Shown: piece after piece, positions 40,198 through 48,788 of the stretch | Layout: the number at the start of each line of letters is the position of its first letter | Numbering within the stretch: the stretch's first letter is position 1 | Origin: Streptomyces sedi | GTDB lineage: Bacteria; Actinomycetota; Actinomycetes; Streptomycetales; Streptomycetaceae | NCBI RefSeq assembly: GCF_006335015.1 | Contig: NZ_VDGT01000012.1 | Location: forward strand, 158,144 to 222,143 | Direction of reading: 5' to 3' | DNA: 64,000 nucleotides | The notes under the pieces: generated by a model | Told to the model about the DNA's origin: nothing | Databases searched by the model: none | Seen by the model: the letters and a program-made list of their open reading frames with translations, nothing else | Made by a program: the position numbers and the translations under genes

Positions 40198-40950
40198 GTG
40201 TTCACCGAGGCGCGACGGACGGGACTGCGGGACGCGCTGGTGGCCGCGGCGGAGGGGGACCCGCGTGTCACCGCCGCCGCGCTCGTCGGTTCCGCCGCCG
40301 TCGGCCGGGAGGACCGGTGGTCGGACATCGACCTGGCGCTGGCCGTCGCTCCCGACGCGGACATTGGGCGGGTGGTCGCCGACTGGACCGCGTGGATGGC
40401 GGCCCACGGCGTGGTCGACCGGCTGGACCTCCCTCTCGGCGCCACGCTCTTCCGCGTCTTCCTGCTCCGCGACACCCTTCAGGTGGACCTCTCCTTCTGG
40501 CCGGCCGCCGAGTTCGGGGCCACGGGGCCGAAGTGGCGGCTGCTTTTCGGCGCCGCCAACGAGGAGCTGCCGCACGTCCGCCCGCCCCGGGCACGCGACC
40601 TTGTCGGCCGGGCCTGGCTCCACGCGCTGCATGTCAGGTCGAGCCTCGCGCGCGGGCGCGTCTGGCAGGCCGCGCACATGATCGACGGGATGCGTGAGCA
40701 GGTGCTCGCCCTCGCCTGCCTGCGCCACGGCCTGCCGGCCGTCCAGGGTCGGGGCGTGGACGACCTGCCCGGGGAGGTCACCGGACCGTTCGCCGAGACG
40801 CTGGCGCGCTCCCTCGCCCCGGACGAGCTGCGCCGCGCGTTCGCGGTGACCACGCGGGCGCTGCTGTCGGAGGTGGCGCTGGTGGACGCCGCGCTCGCCG
40901 CGCGCCTGGACGAGACGCTGCGCCGGCTGGGCGGGCTCGCCCCCGGCTGA
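40198..40950 (+). CDS. Nucleotidyltransferase-fold protein
   Basis: 250 aa from GTG 40198, probably a leaderless transcript since the -10-like TAGCGT ends 7 bp upstream and no RBS is visible. The motif ALVGSAAVGREDRWSDIDLALAV (about residues 24-46) is the GS-x(n)-DxD active site of the pol-beta nucleotidyltransferase superfamily (minimal or aminoglycoside-type). The rest is helical. Substrate unknown: related proteins modify aminoglycosides, act as MNT-type antitoxins, or are uncharacterised. No HEPN partner lies beside it, which argues against a toxin-antitoxin pair. It is divergent from the AfsR-type gene and outside the alkaloid cluster. Confidence 0.7.
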   Translation: MFTEARRTGLRDALVAAAEGDPRVTAAALVGSAAVGREDRWSDIDLALAVAPDADIGRVVADWTAWMAAHGVVDRLDLPLGATLFRVFLLRDTLQVDLSFWPAAEFGATGPKWRLLFGAANEELPHVRPPRARDLVGRAWLHALHVRSSLARGRVWQAAHMIDGMREQVLALACLRHGLPAVQGRGVDDLPGEVTGPFAETLARSLAPDELRRAFAVTTRALLSEVALVDAALAARLDETLRRLGGLAPG

Positions 40951-41041
40951 GGCACCCCGGCCGTCGCGTGGGCGGGCGCCCCGGCGGCGCGACCGGTCGA
41001 CGGCGCCCGCGCCGCGCTTCGTTGCGTTGGGCGTTCACGCG

Positions 41042-43321
41042 ATGACACTGGGTCGCATGGTGTCGCGGGAGAGAAAGCCGCCGGACGACGCGGCCGTCGG
41101 CGGGATGCCCAGCCCCTCGGCCGGGCTGCCGCCCCTCGACGAGGAACAGGTCGAGGTGCTGCGCCGGGTGGGCCGGGAGTGGGGCGAGGCGGCCGGCGAC
41201 CCGGCCGCGTGGCGCCGCGCGCTGCCCGTGGAGCCGAACCTCGGCGGCTTCCCCGCCCCGGCCGAGATCCGGCCCGCCGCGTATGGCCGGCACGTCCGCG
41301 TCTCCTCGCTCGGCGACGCGTCCGACCCCCGCCAGCCGGACGCCATCGAGTGGGACGAGGAGCAGGGAGCCGGCGGCACACGCCGCGCCCGCGCCGCACA
41401 CCTGCTGCGCCGCACGGTGCTGGGGATGCCGCTGCGCAGCAGCGCCATCGCCAGGGAACGGCTGCGCAAGCGCGTCGCGCTGCCCGTGCTCTCCGCCGAC
41501 GCCCTCTCCTCCGTCGCCTACGGACCCGAGGCGCTGCTCGCGGTCCTCGTCCTCGCCGGAACCGCCGGCCTCGCCTACGCGGCGCCGCTCGCGGCGCTCA
41601 TCGTCGTGCTGATGGTGTTCGTCGGGCTCTCCTACCGGCAGACCATCCGCGCCTACCCGCACGGCGGCGGCTCCTACCTCGTCGCCAGCGCCAACCTCGG
41701 CCGCACGCCGGGGCTGTTGGCCGCCGCCGGGCTGATGACGGACTACGTGCTCACCGTCTCCGTCTCCATCGCCGCCGGGGTCGCGGCGATCGGCCCCGTT
41801 CTCCCGCTCGCCGCGCGCTCTCCCGTGCCGCTCGGTGTCGTCGTGATCCTGCTGCTGCTCGCCGGCAACCTCCGCGGCGTGCGCCAGGCGGGCCGGCTCT
41901 TCGCCGTGCCCACCTACGCCTTCGTGCTCGCCGTGGCCCTGCTGATCGGCGTCGGGCTCTACCAGGCCGCCGGGAACGGCTTCACCGCCGAGGCCCCCGC
42001 CCCCTCACACGCCACCGAGGCCGTCACCCTCTACCTGGTGCTGCGCGCCTTCGCCTCCGGCTCCACGGCGATGACCGGCATCGAGGCCATCTCCAACGCC
42101 GTGCCGATCTTCCGACCGACGGAGTGGCGCAACGCCCGCACGACGCTGACCTGCATGATCCTGATGCTGATCACCCTCTTCGCCGGCATCATGACGCTGG
42201 TCCACCTCACCGGCGTCACCCCGAACCACCAGGAGACGCTGCTCTCCCAACTCGCGCACCACGTCTTCGGCTCGGGGCCCTGGTACGTATTCGTGCAACT
42301 GGCCACCGCCGCCGTCCTGCTGCTGGCGGCGAACACGGCGTACAACGACTTCCCCCGGGTGCTGTTCCTGCTGGCCCGCGACTGGTACGCGCCCCGGGTC
42401 TTCCTGCGCCTCGGCGACCGGCTCGCCTTCAGCCACGGGATCATCCTGCTGACCGGGGCGGCGCTGCTGCTCTTCGTCGCCTTCGGCGGCCGGACCTCCG
42501 CGCTCATCCCGCTGTACGCCGTCGGTGTCTTCCTCGCGTTCACCCTCTCCCAGGCCGGGATGGTGGTGCACTGGCACCGCACGCGCGACCCCCACCGGAG
42601 GCGCAGCCTGCTGCTGAACGCGACCGGCTGCGTGCTGGCCGGCGTCGTCTTCGTGGCCGCCGTGGTCACCAAGTTCGCGGCCGGTGCCTGGGTGGCGATC
42701 CTCGCCATCGGGGGCTTCCTGCTGCTGACCACCCGCATCCGGCGCCACTACGACCGCGTCGGCGAGGCGCTGCGGCTCCACCCGGGTGCCCTCGAACTCC
42801 CCGCCACCGCCTGCTCGGTGCCCGCGGCCTCCGGCCCGGCCCCCGAGGCGGAGGGCGGGGGCCGGCAGGCGGACGACCGGGGGGACACCGACGAGGCGGA
42901 ACGGGAGGAGGCGCCCGAGCAGATCCACCATCTGTCCATCGTGCCGGTCGCCGTCCTCGACCTGGCGGGAATGCGCGCCCTGGCCTACGCCGCCGCCCTG
43001 CGCCAGCCGGTCCTCGCCCTGCACGTCAGCCCCAGCGACGAGGAGGCGGACCGCTTCCGCGACAACTGGCACCAGTGGGGCGACCATCTGCCCCTGGAGG
43101 TCGTCGTCACCCCGTACCGCGCGATCATCGCGCCGATGATCCACTACATCGAGGCGCTGCACCGCCAGCGCCCCGACCTGACGATGACGGTGATCCTCCC
43201 CGAGATCGTCCCCCGGCGCCGCCGCTACCGGCTCCTGCACAGCCGCGTCGCCGGCCGGCTGCGCCGCTCCCTGCGCGCCCTCCCGAAGGTCGTCGTCACG
43301 ACGGTCCCCTTCCACGTCTGA
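41042..43321 (+). CDS. APC-superfamily permease, KimA-like potassium/amino-acid transporter
   Basis: About 759 aa; start uncertain (ATG 41042 or 41057, neither with a good RBS). The membrane core (about residues 135-580, some 12 helices) has the KimA/YdaO-like signatures ALPVLSADALSSVAYGPEALL, LSYRQTIRAYPHGGGSYLVA and GIEAISNAVPIFR. The C-terminal cytoplasmic part (about 620-759) is a USP-like domain ending in VVVTTVPFHV, as in KimA-type transporters. Known KimA imports potassium and is inhibited by c-di-AMP. No ydaO riboswitch could fit in the 91 bp upstream. An N-terminal soluble extension of about 130 residues (PPLDEEQVEVLRRVGREWG..., IEWDEEQ) is unlike the family core. Confidence 0.75.
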   Translation: MTLGRMVSRERKPPDDAAVGGMPSPSAGLPPLDEEQVEVLRRVGREWGEAAGDPAAWRRALPVEPNLGGFPAPAEIRPAAYGRHVRVSSLGDASDPRQPDAIEWDEEQGAGGTRRARAAHLLRRTVLGMPLRSSAIARERLRKRVALPVLSADALSSVAYGPEALLAVLVLAGTAGLAYAAPLAALIVVLMVFVGLSYRQTIRAYPHGGGSYLVASANLGRTPGLLAAAGLMTDYVLTVSVSIAAGVAAIGPVLPLAARSPVPLGVVVILLLLAGNLRGVRQAGRLFAVPTYAFVLAVALLIGVGLYQAAGNGFTAEAPAPSHATEAVTLYLVLRAFASGSTAMTGIEAISNAVPIFRPTEWRNARTTLTCMILMLITLFAGIMTLVHLTGVTPNHQETLLSQLAHHVFGSGPWYVFVQLATAAVLLLAANTAYNDFPRVLFLLARDWYAPRVFLRLGDRLAFSHGIILLTGAALLLFVAFGGRTSALIPLYAVGVFLAFTLSQAGMVVHWHRTRDPHRRRSLLLNATGCVLAGVVFVAAVVTKFAAGAWVAILAIGGFLLLTTRIRRHYDRVGEALRLHPGALELPATACSVPAASGPAPEAEGGGRQADDRGDTDEAEREEAPEQIHHLSIVPVAVLDLAGMRALAYAAALRQPVLALHVSPSDEEADRFRDNWHQWGDHLPLEVVVTPYRAIIAPMIHYIEALHRQRPDLTMTVILPEIVPRRRRYRLLHSRVAGRLRRSLRALPKVVVTTVPFHV

Positions 43322-43388
43322 GGCCGGCGCCCGCACCTCAGACTGGTGTCGCCGCCGGTGCCGCACCCCGGCGCGGAAGGAGACCGCC

Positions 43389-43781
43389 GTGAGCCTGGTA
43401 CGCCCCACCGACCCCGACTTCCTCGTGAGCCGTCTCGGCCTCGGCGCGCTGACGGCCCTGCAGCGGGACGCGGAGGAACGCGGGTACGCCACCCGCTGGA
43501 CGTCCGTGGAGGCCCTCCGCGGTCAGGTGGCGGAGAGCGGAGGCATCCTCCTGCGGACGCTGCTGCGTGAGGAACGCGACGGGGTCCCGCACGCCGTGCG
43601 CTGCCTCGTGCTCTTCTCCTCGGCCGGCGGCGGGGGCTCAGGCGGCGTCGCCACGTTGGACGTCCACCCCTCGCGGCTCGCGGCGCTGGACCGCCTCGAC
43701 CGGGACCCGGATGTCCGGGCGGCCCTCGCCCGCGTCTTCGTGCTGGCGACCGGCGGCATCTCGATGGTCACGAAGCGATAG
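43389..43781 (+). CDS. Conserved-type hypothetical protein (130 aa)
   Basis: Not recognised. A GTG start at 43389 has GGAAGGAG about 5 nt upstream, and codon use is typical. The 130-residue soluble, mixed alpha/beta protein contains a Gly-rich loop (SSAGGGGSGG) in the middle and a helical end (ALDRLDRDPDVRAALARVF). No signal peptide or membrane segment. It follows the KimA-like gene by 67 bp in the same direction and may be cotranscribed; nothing ties it to transport. Confidence 0.55.
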   Translation: MSLVRPTDPDFLVSRLGLGALTALQRDAEERGYATRWTSVEALRGQVAESGGILLRTLLREERDGVPHAVRCLVLFSSAGGGGSGGVATLDVHPSRLAALDRLDRDPDVRAALARVFVLATGGISMVTKR

Positions 43782-43828
43782 CCCGCCGGACGCCGCGCGC
43801 CGACCCCCGGGGGACCGCCGGAAACGCC

Positions 43829-44254
43829 CTACGGCTCGGACAGCCGCCGGTTCCACCAGCCGGCGCCCGGCTCCAGAGGGGCACCCGGGTCGGGGAGGGT
43901 GCGGCCGGCGAACTCCTCGTCCAGGCGGGCGACGAGCGCCCGCACCTCGCGGCGCGGGCGGGGCGCCAGCGCCCGCAGCAGCGCCTCGACGGTGTCGCGG
44001 CCGTCGAGGGCGTCGTCGCAGGGGCAGTTCGCCACGTGCGGGTAGAGCACCCGGCCCGGCGCCCGCAGCGGCCGGGCGAACCGGGCGAGGGAGTCCTGGA
44101 GGCAGCCGGGCCAGAACCGTTCGGCCTCCAGCCGGTGCACCGCGGCCCTGGCCGGGCCCCCGAGCCCGGGGAGTTCGCTGAAACGCCGGGGGGCGCCGCC
44201 CCGGGGCGTGCGCCGCTGTCGGGCGCGCGAGGCGCCGGGCGGCCTACGCGGCAT
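43829..44254 (-). CDS. Hypothetical protein with a conserved Cys/Asp core (141 aa)
   Basis: Not recognised. Start at 44254 with GAGGGCG adjacent. After an Arg/Pro-rich, probably unstructured N-terminus (1-30), residues 35-140 look folded (FWPGCLQDSLARFARPLR, YPHVANCPCDDALDGRDTVEALLRALAPRPRREVRALVARLDEEF, AGWWNRRLSEP). The NCPCDDALDGRDTV segment with two cysteines could bind metal, but this is a guess. The gene is convergent with the preceding hypothetical. The 264 bp between its start and the MFS gene contain a -10-like TATGAT (44318-44323) and nothing else convincing. Confidence 0.5.
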   Translation of the reverse strand: MPRRPPGASRARQRRTPRGGAPRRFSELPGLGGPARAAVHRLEAERFWPGCLQDSLARFARPLRAPGRVLYPHVANCPCDDALDGRDTVEALLRALAPRPRREVRALVARLDEEFAGRTLPDPGAPLEPGAGWWNRRLSEP

Positions 44255-44518
44255 CGCCCTCGATGTTCAAGGTCATCGGCCCATGATGCGGGGGGACGGC
44301 TGGCGGTACAAGCTGTGTATGATAACGCCGGGCGCGTGACGCCCCACCCTCTCGACCACCGATCGAACTTCTTCTCTGCTTGACGCAGGGCTGGCGCGAC
44401 CGTAAGGCGGCCGGATACTCCCCTCCGCGAGTTCCGGTATCTACCGCAGTCCAGCGCACGTGGACAGCTCTCGGCGGGCCCGCGGCGGCGCGCTACCAAG
44501 CGGCAGAAAGGCAAGGCC

Positions 44519-45787
44519 GTGGCGTCCACGGTCACCCCGCGTCCGGCACCTCGGCCGGAAGGACGTCGGCCCGGATACGGGCAACTGCTCCGCACCCCGG
44601 GAGCCTGGACGTTCCTCCTCCCCGGCTTCGCCGCCCGGCAGCCGTTCGGGATGCTCACCCTCTCCCTCGTGCTGCTGGTCCAGCACACCACCGGCTCCTA
44701 CGGCGCCGCCGGCGCCGTGGCGGCCGTCACCGGGACGTCGATGGCGCTGGCCGCGCCGCTGGCCGGCCGGTTGACCGACCGCTACGGGCAGCGCGCCGTG
44801 GTGGTGCCCTCCGTGCTCGCCCACGCCGCCTCGGCGGCGCTGCTGCTGGTGCTCGCCCTCTCGCACGCGCCGCTGTGGGCGCTGTTCGCGGTGGCCGTGC
44901 CGACCGGCGCCACCGTTCCGCAGATCGGGCCGATGGTGCGCGCCCGCTGGGGCGTCGCGTTGAAGGACTCGCCGCTGGCCTCCACCGCCGCCGCGTTCGA
45001 GTCCGTGACCGACGAAGCCACCTTCGTCATCGGACCGCTGCTGGCGACCGCCCTGTGCACCGCGGTGACACCCGCCGCCGGGCTGGTGGCGGAGGCGACG
45101 TTGACCCTGGTCGGCGGGCTGCTGTTCGCCGCGCAGCGCCGCAGCCAGCCACCGGTGGAGCGGGCGGGAGGGAGCCGCGGGAAGCGGGCGTCCGCGCTGC
45201 GCGTCCCCGGCGTGCGGGTGCTGGTCGTCGCCTTCCTCGGAGTCGGGTTCGTCTTCGGCGGGATGCAGGTCTCGCTCGCGGCGTTCACCGAGGCGATCGA
45301 CCGGCCGGGACTCAACGGCGTCCTCTACGGGATCTTCGCCGCCGGCAACATGCTCTCCGGCCTGGCCTGCGGCGCGATCGCCTGGCGCGCCGCCCCACAA
45401 GCCCGCCTGCTGACCGGCTACGCGGCGCTCGGCCTCACCGCCTCCGCGCTGTGGGCGGCGGACTCGGCGTTCCTGCTCGGCGCGCTGGGCCTGGTGGTCG
45501 GGGTGTGCGTCGCGCCCGTCATCGTCACGGGCTTCACGCTGGTCGGCGACATGGTCCTCGGCGCGCGCACCGAGGCGTTCACCTGGCTGTCGGGCGCGGT
45601 CGCCCTCGGCCAGGCCGGGGCGGCCACCGTGGCGGGGCAGTTCGAGGACCGGCTGTGGGACGGCGCCGGGTTCCTCGTGCCGATGATCGGCGTGCTGCTG
45701 GCGCTGGTCACCCTGCTGGCCGCGCGCTCCCGGCTCTACCCGCCCCCCGGAGGGGCGGGGAGCGTGGCCGTGCGACCGGTCGCCTGA
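44519..45787 (+). CDS. MFS transporter (12-TM)
   Basis: 422 aa from GTG 44519 (GAAAGGCAAGG upstream). Twelve predicted membrane helices, with the MFS motif A loop GRLTDRYGQRAVVV between TM2 and TM3 and a charged central loop (RRSQPPVERAGGSRGKRAS). This is the general architecture of drug/metabolite:H+ antiporters. No substrate can be inferred. It lies 5 kb beyond the alkaloid regulator, so a role in alkaloid export is possible but unsupported. Its 3' end overlaps the convergent HXXEE gene by 52 bp. Confidence 0.8.
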   Translation: MASTVTPRPAPRPEGRRPGYGQLLRTPGAWTFLLPGFAARQPFGMLTLSLVLLVQHTTGSYGAAGAVAAVTGTSMALAAPLAGRLTDRYGQRAVVVPSVLAHAASAALLLVLALSHAPLWALFAVAVPTGATVPQIGPMVRARWGVALKDSPLASTAAAFESVTDEATFVIGPLLATALCTAVTPAAGLVAEATLTLVGGLLFAAQRRSQPPVERAGGSRGKRASALRVPGVRVLVVAFLGVGFVFGGMQVSLAAFTEAIDRPGLNGVLYGIFAAGNMLSGLACGAIAWRAAPQARLLTGYAALGLTASALWAADSAFLLGALGLVVGVCVAPVIVTGFTLVGDMVLGARTEAFTWLSGAVALGQAGAATVAGQFEDRLWDGAGFLVPMIGVLLALVTLLAARSRLYPPPGGAGSVAVRPVA

Positions 45788-46374
45788 CGCCACCCGCGGC
45801 GGGCCCGGGCCAGTCGCCCGATCCCGAAAGCCGCCGCGTGCACACCGGCGATGGCCAGCGGGAACGCCAGGGCGCTGGTCAGGGCCCCGCGCGCGTCGAC
45901 CTCGCGGAGCACCCCCGCACGGCGCGACGCGCGCCAGGCCCAGGCCGCATAAGGGGCGACGATCAGCGGTGCGGTGACCACGCCCGGCGTGTAGCGACGC
46001 AGGGCCGCGCTCTGGGCGACATGGGAGGCGGCGTGCAGCCCGAACCCGGCGACCACGGTCTGGAAGAACGGCGAACGGCCCCCGGTCCTGGCCCCTTCGG
46101 CCGCGGCGGCGCCGACCACGAGCCCCATCAGCCCGATCGCGGTGGCCGTGTGCGCCGGCGTCACGCGCAGCGCGGACCACACCTGTTCGGGAACGTCGGG
46201 ATGCCGCGCGCGCAGCCGCTCGACCTGGGCCGCCGCCCAGCCGGGCATCGTGGCCAGCTCCTCCAGATCATGTACCGCGAACGCGGCCAACAGCCCCCAG
46301 GCGACCGCCGGGGAGACCTCCCCTGACGGCCCACTCCGCTCCGTCAACTCCCGCCTCCCGACGGCCCGCCGCAC
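45736..46374 (-). CDS. HXXEE-domain membrane protein
   Basis: Up to 212 aa. The first possible start is GTG 46374, but a TTG at 46347 is preceded by GGGAGG with 6-nt spacing and is probably the true start (203 aa). The motif HDLEE in the first membrane segment (AVAWGLLAAFAVHDLEELATMPGW) defines the HXXEE family of small integral membrane proteins of unknown function. Further hydrophobic segments follow (ATAIGLMGLVVGAAA, FGLHAASHVAQSAALRR, VVTAPLIVAPYAAWAW). Two extra conserved-looking His (LHAASH) could add to a metal site. Convergent with, and overlapping, the MFS gene. Confidence 0.7.
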   Translation of the reverse strand: MRRAVGRRELTERSGPSGEVSPAVAWGLLAAFAVHDLEELATMPGWAAAQVERLRARHPDVPEQVWSALRVTPAHTATAIGLMGLVVGAAAAEGARTGGRSPFFQTVVAGFGLHAASHVAQSAALRRYTPGVVTAPLIVAPYAAWAWRASRRAGVLREVDARGALTSALAFPLAIAGVHAAAFGIGRLARARRGWRQATGRTATLPAPPGGG

Positions 46375-46404
46375 GGCGGGCGGAGGGGCACCCCCCTACG
46401 CCCG

Positions 46405-47232
46405 TCAGGGGCGCGTCGCCGGCACTCCCCGGTCCAGGACCGGGGCGATCAGCGTGTCCACGTCCTGGGCGGCCAGCGCCTCGCGGGCCGAGGCGGGCAG
46501 TCCGGCGTCGGTGACGATCGCGTCGAAGTCCTCCAGGCCGGCCACCCGGTAGGAGCCGAAGGAGCCGTACTTGGCGCTGCCGCCGACCAGCACCGTGCGG
46601 GCGGCGACGGCCATCGCGGCGCGCTTGACCTCGACCTTGGCGGCCGACGGCGTGGTGACGCCGTGCCGCAGGTCCCAGGAGCTGGTGGAGACGAAGGCGA
46701 TGTCCAGGGCGAGTTGACCGAGGGTGGCGGCGGCGAGCTGGCCCACGGCGGAGCGGTTGGCGGGCTCGACCCGGCCGCCGGTGTGGATGACCTCGACGCC
46801 GGGGGTCGCCATCAGGGAGTTGGCGGAGGTGAAGTCGTTGGTCACCACGGTCATGCCGCGCCGCTTGGCCAGGTGCGGGACGAGCGCCTGGCAGGTGGTC
46901 CCGGCGTCGAGGTAGACGGTGGTGTCGTCGTGCAGGAAGGACGCGGCCAGCTCGGCGATGGCGAGCTTGGCCGGGGTGTCCATGGTGCTCTTGTCGACGA
47001 AGCTCGGCTCCTGGTGGAGCTGGCCCGCGATCCGCACCCCGCCGGGGACGGACACCGCGCGCCCCTGGCGTTCCAACGCGGCGATGTCCCGACGGACCGT
47101 CATGTGCGAGACGGCCAGCAGCTCCGTCAGCTGGTGCACGCTCAGCACCGCGTGCTCCCGGAGCAGGGTGATCAGCAACTCGCGGCGCTGGTCGGGGATC
47201 AGCGGGGTGTCGCGGCCCTCCTCGGGCGGCAT
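46405..47232 (-). CDS. DeoR-family transcriptional repressor of the sugar-acid locus
   Basis: 275 aa, start at 47232 with GGAGG 5 nt upstream. N-terminal DeoR helix-turn-helix (LITLLREHAVLSVHQLTELLAVSHMTVRRDIAALERQG), then the sugar-phosphate-sensing DeoRC domain with FLHDDTTVYLDAGTTCQALV and VVTNDFTSANSLM. It is the last gene of a minus-strand operon with GntP permease and SAF-domain dehydrogenase, and faces divergent otnK-otnC genes. It is expected to sense a phosphorylated intermediate and repress both arms; the period-10 repeat at 50341-50420 is the candidate operator. Confidence 0.87.
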   Translation of the reverse strand: MPPEEGRDTPLIPDQRRELLITLLREHAVLSVHQLTELLAVSHMTVRRDIAALERQGRAVSVPGGVRIAGQLHQEPSFVDKSTMDTPAKLAIAELAASFLHDDTTVYLDAGTTCQALVPHLAKRRGMTVVTNDFTSANSLMATPGVEVIHTGGRVEPANRSAVGQLAAATLGQLALDIAFVSTSSWDLRHGVTTPSAAKVEVKRAAMAVAARTVLVGGSAKYGSFGSYRVAGLEDFDAIVTDAGLPASAREALAAQDVDTLIAPVLDRGVPATRP

Positions 47233-47315
47233 GGTGCCTCCAGTCACGAACGCCGGGCGGGGGTGGGTCAGCGCCTCGGTGTCCGCCGCCCCGGGGGCGG
47301 CGGACACGGGCTTCG

Positions 47316-48683
47316 TCATATCAGGCCGAAACCGTACAGCAGGTAGACGACGGCGAATCCGGTGACCCCGGAGAGCGCCGAGGCCACGCCGACGGACCGG
47401 ATGCCCTGGCCCACGGTCAGGTTGGAGAGGGTGACGGTGGTCCAGAAGCCCGACGAGTTGGCGTGCTTCATGATCTGGGCACCCGTCCCGCACGCGAGGT
47501 AGATGGCGAGCATCGAGATGCCGAGCCCCTCGGCGAGCGGTTCCATGATGGCAGCCGCCGTCATGACGCCCAGGATGTTGGAGCCGGTGATCGTGCAGAT
47601 CGCGGCGGCCACCAGGAAGGGCACCAGGATGGGGGAGAGGCCCCAGTCGCGGATCATGTCCGCGACGGACTCGGCGACCTCGGTGTCGCGGATGATCGCG
47701 GCCAGCGCGCCGCCGACACCGGTCAGCGCGACGGGCAGGGCGGCCAGCCGCAGTCCGGCCTCGAAGAGGTCGTTGACGGTCTCCTTGTCGCGCCACTTCC
47801 CGCGGAAGAGGGGCAGGGCGGAGAGGCAGCCGAGGAAGAGGGCGATGGTCGGGTTGCCGAGGAAGGCGATGACGCCGCCGACGGCGTTGTCCAGCTCCCA
47901 CAGGTCGATCGCGTAGGAGCTGACGACGATCAGGAGCAGCGGCAGCAGGACGGGCAGCAGCGAGGGGATCAGGGGCGGCAGGCCGTCGTCCTCCGTGCCG
48001 TCGCCGGTGCCGGCCCCGCCGCTGCCGGTGCCCGGCTTGCCGAGGTGGGCGACCAGCTCGGGCAGCGGCTCCACGTGGGTCTTGATGGTCAGCAGGTACA
48101 GCGTGGCGACGATGATGCCGGGCAGCGCGACGAGGGTGCCCCACAGCATCGCCTCGCCGAAGTCGACGCCGAGCAGGCTGGTGGCCGCGAGCGGGCCGGG
48201 CCCTGGCGGCACCAGCGAGGTCATCACGTAGGCGCCGATGTAGAGGATCGGGCCCAGCCGCATCATCGACGTGCCGGTGCGGTGCGCCAGCGCGGAGACC
48301 ACGGGGATCAGCATGACCACGGCGGTGTCGGCGATCAGCGGGATGCCCAGCACCACGGAGGCGATGGCCACCGCCCACGGGACGCGCTTGCCGGGGAAGA
48401 GACGCAGCGCGCTGAGGGTGATGCGTTCGGCGGCCCTGCTCAGCTCCAGCATCTTGCCGAGCACACAGCCGAAGATGATCAGCAGCCCCACTTTCGCCAG
48501 GGTGCTGCCGAACGCCTCGGTGACCAGGTCGACGGTGCGCACCCCGCCGGTGCCCAGGGCCAGCCCGAGGACGACCACGACCATGAAGAGTGTGGCGACC
48601 GGATGGACCTTGTATCGGGCGATCAGCAGCACAAGCACCGCGATCGCCACCGCGAAGGCGGTGAGTGTGTAGACGTCGGACAT
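47316..48683 (-). CDS. GntP-family gluconate/sugar-acid permease
   Basis: 455 aa, start 48683 (GAGAGG 6 nt upstream). Polytopic membrane protein with the GntP-family pattern: LLIIFGCVLGKMLELSRAAERI, VLGIPLIADTAVVMLIPVVSALAHRTG, SLVPPGPGPLAATSLLGVD, and C-terminal GTGAQIMKHANSSGFWTTVTL. A Gly/Thr/Asp-rich cytoplasmic loop (PGTGSGGAGTGDGTEDD) splits the two halves. GntP permeases take up gluconate and related aldonates. Beside DUF1537 kinase, class II aldolase and DeoR genes, the probable substrate is a C4 acid such as threonate or erythronate. It lies 83 bp upstream of the DeoR gene and 105 bp after the dehydrogenase gene. Confidence 0.87.
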   Translation of the reverse strand: MSDVYTLTAFAVAIAVLVLLIARYKVHPVATLFMVVVVLGLALGTGGVRTVDLVTEAFGSTLAKVGLLIIFGCVLGKMLELSRAAERITLSALRLFPGKRVPWAVAIASVVLGIPLIADTAVVMLIPVVSALAHRTGTSMMRLGPILYIGAYVMTSLVPPGPGPLAATSLLGVDFGEAMLWGTLVALPGIIVATLYLLTIKTHVEPLPELVAHLGKPGTGSGGAGTGDGTEDDGLPPLIPSLLPVLLPLLLIVVSSYAIDLWELDNAVGGVIAFLGNPTIALFLGCLSALPLFRGKWRDKETVNDLFEAGLRLAALPVALTGVGGALAAIIRDTEVAESVADMIRDWGLSPILVPFLVAAAICTITGSNILGVMTAAAIMEPLAEGLGISMLAIYLACGTGAQIMKHANSSGFWTTVTLSNLTVGQGIRSVGVASALSGVTGFAVVYLLYGFGLI

Positions 48684-48788
48684 GGCGAACCTCTCGGCGG
48701 CCGGGACCACGGGGTGCGGACCGGGGGACGGGGTGGGGGCGAGCGGGGGGACGGGGCGGCGCGCCGGTGTGACGGGCGCGGGGGCGCG

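Noticed and set aside
40198..40950. MNT/HEPN toxin-antitoxin system
   Set aside because: The GS-x-DxD nucleotidyltransferase motif is present, but no adjacent HEPN gene exists and the protein is longer than a minimal MNT.
40951..41041. ydaO (c-di-AMP) riboswitch before the KimA-like gene
   Set aside because: Only 91 bp are available and no matching conserved helices were seen; the class is normally longer.
44244..44459. 71-codon minus-strand frame upstream of the 141-aa hypothetical
   Set aside because: No RBS or recognisable composition; it overlaps the next gene's start and probable MFS promoter region.
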